Assembly: GCA_027005175.1 (NCBI GenBank) | Contig: JALTMC010000044.1 | Location: 1-8,304, forward strand | DNA length: 8,304 nt | DNA from: Myxococcales bacterium | Lineage (GTDB): Bacteria > Myxococcota_C > UBA6777 | Reading direction: 5' to 3' | Shown: piece after piece, positions 1 through 5,731 of the stretch | Layout: every line of letters starts with the position of its first letter | Position numbering within the stretch: position 1 is the stretch's first letter | The notes under the pieces: generated by a model | Databases searched by the model: none | What the model was told of the DNA's origin: nothing | What the model saw: only the letters and a program-made list of their open reading frames with translations | Translations under genes and position numbers: made by a program

Positions 1-2
1 GC

Positions 3-1949
3 CACTCGCTGTCCCACAACCAACGTTATCGCATCAATTTCCACCGCCAGACAGGGAAGATCGGGTTGGTCGCTCGGGCGATCCCCAGCGGAAACCTCTC
101 TTTTTCCGACCTTGGACTTCCCGAAGCCTTAAAAAAAATGGCCGATTTGCAGCGCGGTCTGATCCTGGTCACAGGCGCAACAGGCTCAGGAAAGTCCACC
201 AGCTTGGCTGCGATGGTACATCATATCAATACCACACGTCAGGCTCATATCATCACCATTGAAGAACCCATCGAATTTATTCACCAGGATATCCGCTCCC
301 GAATCACCCAACGCGAAGTCGGCTCGGATACAACGTCATTTGGAGCCGCCTTACGCCATGTTGTTCGCGAGAGCCCCGATGTAATCTTGATCGGTGAGAT
401 GCGCGATAGGGAGACGATGCAGGTCGCCCTATCGGCCGCACTCACAGGCCACCTTGTGCTCGCCACACTGCATACGATCAATGCCGTTCAAACCTTGCAA
501 CGAATCATGAGCTACTATCCAGAGCATCTGCGTCATCAGGTGGCCACAGACTTATCCCTCAGCTTGCGCGGTATTATCTCACAACGCCTGATCCCCACGA
601 AGGATGGAACCCACCGTGTCGCTGCTGTCGAGATGCTTGCCGCAACACCGGCAGTAGCCCAACTCCTTCGCCAACAAAGAATTACCGAACTCCACGATGT
701 CCTGGAAAATGACAATGCTCCTGGCATACAAAGCTTTAACCTATCGCTCTTGGAACTCTTCAAACAAGATAAGATCACCTATGAGATGGGCCAAGCCTAC
801 GCCAGCAACCCCGACCAATTTGCCCTCATGGCGCGTGGCATGGCCACTGGAGTTGCAACGTTTCGTCAAGAAACAAATACCCCCACCTCAGGCCTCGACA
901 TCCAATCTCTACTCCAACTCACCCTGGAGCGAGGCGCCTCCGATCTTCACCTCACCGTGGGGAGACCTCCTATATTCCGAATCAACGGCAGCCTACACCC
1001 CATGAAGGTCGCTCCCCTCAGTAGTGGTGATATGCGCACCCTACTCTACTCTACCCTATCCACCCCACAGCGCACCAGCTACCAACTGGAACGTGAAATA
1101 GACTTCGCTCTCGCCCTTGAAGGAGGTCAGCGTTTTCGCATCAATGCCTACTATCAAAAAGGCAAGATGGCAGCATCGTTACGCGCCATTCCATCGGAAA
1201 TTCCAGACCCCAAAGTCATCGCAATACCTGAAACGATCCTGAAAATGATCGACGCTCCTCATGGATTAATGCTGGTCACTGGCCCCACCGGCTCTGGAAA
1301 ATCAACCACCCTAGCCTGTATGATCGACCGCATCAATCTCACTCGCCCCTGCCGTATCATCACCGTAGAAGATCCCATTGAATTTACACATCCCAGCAAA
1401 ATGGCCACCGTCGACCAACGCGAAGTCCTCTCTGATACAAAGAACTTCGCCAGCGCGTTGAAGTATATCTTGCGCCAAGATCCCGATGTCGTACTGATTG
1501 GCGAGATGCGCGACCAAGAAACGATCTCCGCAGCTCTCACAGCGGCAGAGACAGGACACCTTGTCTTGGCTACCCTACACACAAACAGCGCCGTCCAAAC
1601 CATTGCCCGAATCGTAGATATATTCCCATCCCACCAACAATCACAGATTCGCTCGCAGCTATCTTCCTCCTTGCTCGGAGTGATCGCACAACGACTCTTG
1701 CCCCGAAAAGACGGTGAAGGTCGTATCCCGGCCTTCGAGATTATGATGGCATCTCCCGCCATTCGCAACTTGATCCGTGAAGACAAAATGCACCAAGCCC
1801 TCGGCGTGATGGAAAGCTCCCGCAACATGGGCATGATCACAATGGACACCTTCCTCCAACGCCTCTACGAAGCCGGTGTTGTCGAACACCACGAAGCCAT
1901 GCGCTTCATCACCAACCCCAGCGTTCTTGACCCCTCTCTCCACGAATAA
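3..1949 (+). CDS. pilT: Tandem PilT-PilT type IV pilus retraction ATPase (5' end outside window)
   Basis: Two complete PilT-family secretion ATPase cores are fused in one chain of 648 visible residues. The frame is open to the left edge and the first residues (RYRINFHRQTG) already match the end of a PilT N-domain, so the TTG at 66 is not the real start; by comparison with module 2, about 70-80 residues are missing. Module 1 has Walker A GATGSGKS (174-197), an Asp box TIEEPIE, Walker B PDVILIGE (Glu at 396-398) and His box TGHLVLATLHT. Module 2 has its own N-domain from about nt 888, then GPTGSGKS (1281-1304), TVEDPIE, PDVVLIGE (Glu at 1503-1505), AETGHLVLATLHT and the PilT signature AIRNLIRE (1758-1781). 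Module 1 has AVAQLLRQ (651-674) where that signature belongs. PilT-family proteins form cytoplasmic hexamers that drive pilus retraction by ATP hydrolysis. Retraction by this fusion is inferred; a PilT/PilU-like division of labour within one chain is possible. The family assignment is very secure. Confidence 0.95.
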   Translation, partial: HSLSHNQRYRINFHRQTGKIGLVARAIPSGNLSFSDLGLPEALKKMADLQRGLILVTGATGSGKSTSLAAMVHHINTTRQAHIITIEEPIEFIHQDIRSRITQREVGSDTTSFGAALRHVVRESPDVILIGEMRDRETMQVALSAALTGHLVLATLHTINAVQTLQRIMSYYPEHLRHQVATDLSLSLRGIISQRLIPTKDGTHRVAAVEMLAATPAVAQLLRQQRITELHDVLENDNAPGIQSFNLSLLELFKQDKITYEMGQAYASNPDQFALMARGMATGVATFRQETNTPTSGLDIQSLLQLTLERGASDLHLTVGRPPIFRINGSLHPMKVAPLSSGDMRTLLYSTLSTPQRTSYQLEREIDFALALEGGQRFRINAYYQKGKMAASLRAIPSEIPDPKVIAIPETILKMIDAPHGLMLVTGPTGSGKSTTLACMIDRINLTRPCRIITVEDPIEFTHPSKMATVDQREVLSDTKNFASALKYILRQDPDVVLIGEMRDQETISAALTAAETGHLVLATLHTNSAVQTIARIVDIFPSHQQSQIRSQLSSSLLGVIAQRLLPRKDGEGRIPAFEIMMASPAIRNLIREDKMHQALGVMESSRNMGMITMDTFLQRLYEAGVVEHHEAMRFITNPSVLDPSLHE

Positions 1950-1957
1950 AACAGGAC

Positions 1958-2093
1958 AAGCCCGCTCCCTCAAAAAGGAAGTCCGCTCCCTCAAAAAGGA
2001 AGTCCGCTCCCTCAAAAAGGAAGTCCGCTCCCTCAAAAAGGAAGCCCGCTCCCTCAAAAAGGAAGTCCGCTCCCTCAAAAAGGAAGTCCGCTC
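1958..2093. repeat. 21-bp tandem direct repeat, six full copies plus partial ends
   Basis: Units begin at 1963, 1984, 2005, 2026, 2047 and 2068, with a 5-base partial copy at 2089-2093 and a left partial end (AAGCC) at 1958-1962. Copies are identical except for one T to C change at 2045 in the fourth. The unit contains the core CCCTCAAAAAGG, with an A5 tract repeated every 21 bp (1972-1976, 1993-1997 and so on), about two helical turns. There are no spacers, so it is not a CRISPR. The period is seven codons and five of the six reading frames are open; on the plus strand one frame reads RSLKKEV and on the minus strand one reads TSFLRER. It fills the gap between the convergent pilT-like gene and murB. 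No function can be assigned; protein-coding use is unlikely. Confidence 0.95.
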
Positions 2094-3183
2094 ACATGGT
2101 GTCTAACGGTGTGTTCGCAAAGCCGAGAAACACGGGCTCTGGGTGTAGTTTGACACCGGTGTATTCATACACTTGCTTTTGGACCTTATGTGCGAACGCG
2201 AGAAGTTCTTGGGCCGTTGCACCACCTCGATTAATCAGGGCCAGAGAGTGGTGCAGTGACAGCCCCACATGACCCTGCCCATCTCCCTTGGAAAAGCCAG
2301 AGCGTTCAATCAGCCAAGCAGCGGCCAACTTTGTTTTTCCAGCTTCAGCAGGATACTGGGGCATCTTCACACCGGGTTTCAGTTCGTTGCGAACACGTTC
2401 CCAGACTTCTTGAACTTGTTCATTTCGCAAGATTGGGTTGGTAAAAAAGGACCCAGCACTTCGACTGTTGGGATCATTGGGGTCGAGAATCATAGACTTC
2501 TTGCGTCGCAACTGTACGATCGTATCGCGCACATGTTGTAGGCTGAGAGAAGAGTCGCTCGCCTCCAGAGTTCGTTGAAGCTCGGCATAACGCACAGCAG
2601 GAGGGCCTTGATGAAGCAAGCGAAAGGTCACATCCAAAACAAGATAACGTCGTCCCGCCGAGGCTTTGAGAGCACTGGAGCGATACCCAAACTGACATCG
2701 CTCTGCATCCCATGAGCTGATTTCGAATGTCTCCAGGTCCAGAACGGATGCTGTTAAAAAGGACTCTTTGACCTCTTGTCCGTAGGCTCCGATATTTTGA
2801 ATCGGCGCGGCACCAACACGACCTGGAATCCCCGACAGGCACTCAAGCCCTGCCAACTCTTCCCTAACGGTCCACGCAACGAGATCATCCCAGTGATGCC
2901 CTCCATCCACACGAACATCCACAACACCATTGTGAGTGTGAACGATTTGTTTTTCCTTTGCAGCCCATTGTACAACAATGCCAGGTAGACCTTGGTCTGC
3001 AATGACAACATTGCTTCCTCCTCCCAAGATCCAATGGGATAGTTTTTGTTGTTTGGCCCAACGCAAGCAATCGAGAAGGACCTGTTGGGTTTGAGGTTGA
3101 GCTAGATATTGAGCGGGGCCTCCGATCCCAAGCGAGGTCAGAGGAGCAAGGGAAACATCTGTAGATATCGGAAGAGTATGCAC
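2092..3183 (-). CDS. murB: UDP-N-acetylenolpyruvoylglucosamine reductase MurB, type I
   Basis: MurB is the cytoplasmic FAD enzyme that reduces UDP-GlcNAc-enolpyruvate to UDP-MurNAc with NADPH, the second committed step of peptidoglycan synthesis. From the GTG at 3181-3183 the protein has 363 residues, near the roughly 340 usual for type I. Visible motifs are LTSLGIGG (about 15-22), FAD-binding LGGGSNVVIAD (53-63), GLECLSGIPGRVGAAPIQN (112-130), FGYRSSALK (165-173, the Tyr-containing loop of type I enzymes), SAGSFFTNP with the catalytic Ser at about 245, and HPEPVFLG with the probable catalytic Glu at about 349. The frame stays open upstream to an ATG at 3274-3276, giving 394 residues, but those extra residues match nothing in the family and the GTG has a GAGGA ribosome site 8 nt before it. 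The gene stands outside any visible cell-wall cluster, and its stop codon touches the repeat array. Confidence 0.95.
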   Translation of the reverse strand: MHTLPISTDVSLAPLTSLGIGGPAQYLAQPQTQQVLLDCLRWAKQQKLSHWILGGGSNVVIADQGLPGIVVQWAAKEKQIVHTHNGVVDVRVDGGHHWDDLVAWTVREELAGLECLSGIPGRVGAAPIQNIGAYGQEVKESFLTASVLDLETFEISSWDAERCQFGYRSSALKASAGRRYLVLDVTFRLLHQGPPAVRYAELQRTLEASDSSLSLQHVRDTIVQLRRKKSMILDPNDPNSRSAGSFFTNPILRNEQVQEVWERVRNELKPGVKMPQYPAEAGKTKLAAAWLIERSGFSKGDGQGHVGLSLHHSLALINRGGATAQELLAFAHKVQKQVYEYTGVKLHPEPVFLGFANTPLDTM

Positions 3184-3191
3184 GATCAAGA

Positions 3192-3196
3192 TCCTC
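3192..3196 (-). promoter_or_regulatory. Ribosome binding site supporting the murB GTG start
   Basis: Read on the minus strand, GAGGA lies 8 nt upstream of the GTG at 3183-3181. No comparable site precedes the alternative GTG at 3198-3196, so this site favours the shorter protein. Confidence 0.5.
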
Positions 3197-3202
3197 ACAG
3201 GG

Positions 3203-3231
3203 AGAGTAGTTCGAAAGAAAGGGCTTGACAA
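3203..3231 (-). promoter_or_regulatory. Candidate sigma70-type promoter for murB
   Basis: On the minus strand TTGTCA (3231-3226) and TACTCT (3208-3203) are separated by 17 bp. The -35 matches the consensus at five of six positions, the -10 only at three of six. A transcript would begin near 3196, almost at the GAGGA site, which leaves a very short leader. The call rests on spacing and the -35 match, so it is weak. Confidence 0.3.
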
Positions 3232-3369
3232 ATTCTGCCACACCGCCAGATTGCAACACGGAAGCCGTCCAACCACAAGCCACCTTTTTTAATGGGCTTC
3301 GCACTGTTTTGTTGTGTGATGTATGGACTGTAGAAAAGGAACCACAGCACCACCAGGGTGAGTGACATA

Positions 3370-3375
3370 AAGGAA
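3370..3375 (+). promoter_or_regulatory. Ribosome binding site deciding the C2 protein start
   Basis: AAGGAA lies 6 nt upstream of the ATG at 3382. The in-frame GTG at 3358 has no Shine-Dalgarno sequence at proper distance, so translation probably begins at 3382 and this purine run lies in the leader. Confidence 0.6.
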
Positions 3376-3381
3376 ACCTCG

Positions 3382-4419
3382 ATGAGAGTAGCTATCATTG
3401 CCGGTATTGTTATCATTCTGGTCTACGTCGCATGGGTGGTCATACCAGACCTCTACTTTGAGAAAAAATTTCCACCACCTCGCAAAGCATCAGCATCACA
3501 AACCACAAAGGCAGAGAAGTCGAAGTATCGTGTTCCCAAACAGGGGCGCTATCGTATCACGGTTGTGGGGGCGAAGATCTTTCCCACCAAGAAGAGTAAA
3601 AACTGTTGGGATCCTTGCTGGGGCGATAGTAAGAAAAAGCTACATAACTTATCCAAAGAGTTGTTGTTGGAGAATGGCAACCAATGGAGTGTGGTGATGG
3701 GCACCCAGGCGGCAGTCCTCGCCGACCAAAGTACCAAACAACCCGACACCATGGTTGAGATAAAATTTGGCAACAGTCCGATGTTTCGCACCAAGCCAGC
3801 CCGAAACACCCTCACGCCAAGCTGGGGCTCCTTTCGTGATCTCACACTCCATGCCGATGAAACCATGCGTGTGTATGTTTGGGATAAAGACGCTTTAAAC
3901 AGTGATTTGATTGGATACTATGCCACAGCGCAGATTCCTCCAAAGTATCTCGCCCGAGGTGGCACATGGAAGCTTCGGTTCCAGCGCGTTTACGAACTTC
4001 AGCTTACCATTAAACCTCTGCGTACATCGCCACCCGAGAGATTGCAACCTGGAAAGTATCGCATTACCATATTGAGCGCGATCATTAAAAATAAAAAAAT
4101 CAATGGAGAAAGCTGGGATTTTTTCAAAGGACGGCCGGATCCCTATGCTATTGTTCATTTGGGACCACACCAACTTCAAACCCGACACAAAAAAAACACC
4201 CTTTATCCAGCTTGGAACCACTCTCGCATCATCACACTTCAGGGTAATGAAATTCTTCGATACCAAGTAAGCGACAAAGATCTTACAGGGAAAGATGAGC
4301 TGATCGGTGTTTGTAAACTGACCTCCCTCAGTAAGCTCCGGCTTAAAAATGGTGTGCTCTTCCGAGGCTCCTGTGGACAGATCCAGGAGTTCAATATCAA
4401 GTTTGACAGGATTTTATAA
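3382..4419 (+). CDS. N-terminally membrane-anchored protein with two C2 domains
   Basis: A 345-residue protein. The ATG is chosen for its AAGGAA site and because it puts the hydrophobic segment (about residues 3-22, then IPDLYF) right at the N-terminus; a GTG start at 3358 would add eight residues. The one anchor followed by a Pro/Lys/Ser-rich linker suggests the rest faces the periplasm. C2 domain 1 spans roughly 55-190 and domain 2 roughly 224-340. Each begins with a G(R/K)YRIT strand and shows the acidic positions of calcium-binding C2 loops: domain 1 has D77 (WDPCW), D122, D168 and D170 (WDKD) and D175 (DLIG); domain 2 has D246 (WDFF), D253 (PDPY), D298 and D300 (SDKD) and D305 (DELIG). 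Known C2 domains bind calcium and phospholipid or protein; here that is inferred. Domain 1 carries an insertion of about 40 residues between D77 and D122, and a Cys pair (75, 79). The next gene starts 1 nt after the stop. The role is unknown. Confidence 0.85.
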   Translation: MRVAIIAGIVIILVYVAWVVIPDLYFEKKFPPPRKASASQTTKAEKSKYRVPKQGRYRITVVGAKIFPTKKSKNCWDPCWGDSKKKLHNLSKELLLENGNQWSVVMGTQAAVLADQSTKQPDTMVEIKFGNSPMFRTKPARNTLTPSWGSFRDLTLHADETMRVYVWDKDALNSDLIGYYATAQIPPKYLARGGTWKLRFQRVYELQLTIKPLRTSPPERLQPGKYRITILSAIIKNKKINGESWDFFKGRPDPYAIVHLGPHQLQTRHKKNTLYPAWNHSRIITLQGNEILRYQVSDKDLTGKDELIGVCKLTSLSKLRLKNGVLFRGSCGQIQEFNIKFDRIL

Positions 4420-4420
4420 G

Positions 4421-5710
4421 ATGGAAGTGGAAGCAGCAAAGAAACCGGAGATGGATTTGACACAGATCGACGGACGTCGCCCTGTGGTCATGATTGTGGA
4501 TGACGAACCTCTGTTTCTCGACATTGTAAAACGCAGGGTCAGCCGAAACCGTCACTGGGATGTTGTCACATTCGACAACCCGTTGGACGCCCTCGCCTAT
4601 CTCCGCGAATCACCCGTGGATGTTCTACTGTCCGATGTCTATATGATCGAACTCGACGGAGTGGAGTTCCTAGCACAAGCCCGAACGATTTCCCCCGATG
4701 TTGTCCAGATCCTTATGACAGGGGAGCGCGACGGTAGCAAGACCATTGAAGCCATCAACCGACTCGACCTCTACTTCTTCTTCGACAAAAATAGGATCTG
4801 GAAAGAACTCGCTGTCGTGTTGCGCAACGCCTTGGAGCGCAAACGACTTGTCATCGACTTACGCAAGCAAATCAAGGAGCTTGAAGAAACCAATGCACGC
4901 CTCAACGCAATTCAAGACGATCTACTTCGTCAGAGAAAACGAGCTGTCATTGGAGAACTCATTCAAGGTACTTGTCACAACCTCAACACCCCACTGGGTG
5001 TCATCTTGGGACACAGTGAGCTACTTCATTGGCAACTGAGCTCTCCTTCCAAAAGCAAAGCTCTCAACCCCGAAGAGCTGCTCGCCAAAATACAAACCAT
5101 TCAAGATGCGGCGGAACGCATTCAGGATATTACCTACAACCTGATGCTTAAAAGTAGAATGGATCAATCACCCAAACGCCAGGCCACTTCCCTGGCAGAC
5201 CTCGTCGTTCGCGAGCTTAAGTTTCTGCAAGCCGATGCCTTTCTGCGCCACCGTGTTGACGTTTCTGAAGATTTCAACGCACGTGTTCCCAAAGTGATGA
5301 TTAATTACGGAGACTTCTCCCAGATTTTTGGCAACCTCATTCGCAACGCGACAGACGCGATGCACGAACAACAAAACCCACGCATCATGATTGCCACTCG
5401 CTTTGACGATACACATATTATTCTGGAGCTTCACGACACGGGTCCTGGCGTACCCAAAGAGCTACGTGAACGTATCTTTGATCCGTTTTTCTCCACCAAG
5501 AAAAATGTCGAGGAGCCGACTTTGGAGACCGATCCAGGACTTCAAGACAATATTGAACCCACTGGAATGGGCTTGGGACTCTACAGCATAAAAAAGCTGC
5601 TTGAGCCGTACCATGGACACATTGAAGTGGATGAATCTCCGCTGGGTGGCGCTTGTTTTCGAATCCTTTTGCCACGCTCCGAAAACGAGGCACCCAAAAC
5701 AACACCGTAA
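4421..5710 (+). CDS. Soluble hybrid: N-terminal receiver domain plus histidine kinase
   Basis: A 429-residue two-component protein with the receiver first. The REC domain (about 21-140) shows the acidic pair D27-D28 (VDDEP), phospho-acceptor D72 (LLSDVYM), T100 (LMTGE) and K123 (FFFDKN, without the usual following Pro). A charged coiled-coil-like helix (about 140-175) leads to the HisKA domain with H186 in CHNLNTPLG. The HATPase domain has the N box (GNLIRNATDAM, N305 and N309), G1 box DTGPGVP (D339), F box IFDPFFSTK and G2 box GMGLGLY (382-388). All catalytic residues needed for autophosphorylation are present. No membrane segment or sensor such as PAS or HAMP is seen, so it is cytoplasmic and its input is probably phosphotransfer to the REC domain or a partner protein. 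The ATG at 4421 is 1 nt after the C2 gene stop, with AGGA 9 nt upstream, which suggests translational coupling. An in-frame ATG at 4349 would overlap the C2 gene and adds unrelated sequence. No output regulator is visible. Confidence 0.93.
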   Translation: MEVEAAKKPEMDLTQIDGRRPVVMIVDDEPLFLDIVKRRVSRNRHWDVVTFDNPLDALAYLRESPVDVLLSDVYMIELDGVEFLAQARTISPDVVQILMTGERDGSKTIEAINRLDLYFFFDKNRIWKELAVVLRNALERKRLVIDLRKQIKELEETNARLNAIQDDLLRQRKRAVIGELIQGTCHNLNTPLGVILGHSELLHWQLSSPSKSKALNPEELLAKIQTIQDAAERIQDITYNLMLKSRMDQSPKRQATSLADLVVRELKFLQADAFLRHRVDVSEDFNARVPKVMINYGDFSQIFGNLIRNATDAMHEQQNPRIMIATRFDDTHIILELHDTGPGVPKELRERIFDPFFSTKKNVEEPTLETDPGLQDNIEPTGMGLGLYSIKKLLEPYHGHIEVDESPLGGACFRILLPRSENEAPKTTP

Positions 5711-5718
5711 CTTCTCTT

Positions 5719-5723
5719 GAGGA
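5719..5723 (+). promoter_or_regulatory. Ribosome binding site of the S41 protease gene
   Basis: GAGGA lies 8 nt before the ATG at 5732, within the 21-nt gap after the kinase stop. It fixes the start, which is followed at once by a good signal peptide. Confidence 0.65.
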
Positions 5724-5731
5724 CCCAATCG

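Larger units (their letters stand above)
3184..3381. other. Divergent intergenic region between murB and the C2 operon
   Basis: This stretch of about 200 bp must hold the start signals for murB leftwards and the C2-kinase-protease run rightwards. Leftwards a weak promoter is listed separately. Rightwards the best pair I can see is TTGTTG (3309-3314), a 16-bp spacer and TAGAAA (3331-3336), which is poor and not called as a feature. A minus-strand frame extends murB upstream to 3276 but looks non-coding. No operator dyad or riboswitch fold was recognised. Confidence 0.5.

Noticed and set aside
1259-1849. 196-residue minus-strand ORF antisense to the second PilT module
   Set aside because: The plus strand carries an unmistakable ATPase; the antisense frame has no recognisable domain and is rich in Ser and Arg from complement codons.
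1659-2078. 139-residue minus-strand ORF beginning with RERTSFL repeats
   Set aside because: Its start lies within the array and most of it is antisense to module 2 of the pilT-like gene. It is a by-product of the repeat's open frames.
1950-2091. Rho-independent terminator shared by the convergent genes
   Set aside because: No stem longer than about 3-4 bp (CCT/AGG around the A-tract) could be made, and no GC-rich hairpin followed by a T run is present.
1958-2093. CRISPR array
   Set aside because: The copies are directly adjacent with no spacers and the unit has no real palindrome.
1876-2106. 76-residue plus-strand ORF ending in SLKKEV repeats
   Set aside because: It starts inside the pilT-like gene in another frame and exists only because the repeat has no stops in that frame; no ribosome site was seen.
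3225-3253. Plus-strand TTGACA promoter for the C2 operon
   Set aside because: A perfect -35 (3225-3230) is present but the sequence 16-18 bp later (AGATTG region) has no credible -10.
3184-3276. Upstream extension of murB to the ATG at 3274-3276
   Set aside because: The extra 31 residues precede the normal MurB N-terminus, match no family feature, and the ribosome site fits the GTG at 3183.
3195-3416. 73-residue minus-strand ORF with a hydrophobic N-terminus
   Set aside because: It is antisense to the membrane anchor of the C2 protein and overlaps murB; the hydrophobicity is a mirror of that segment.
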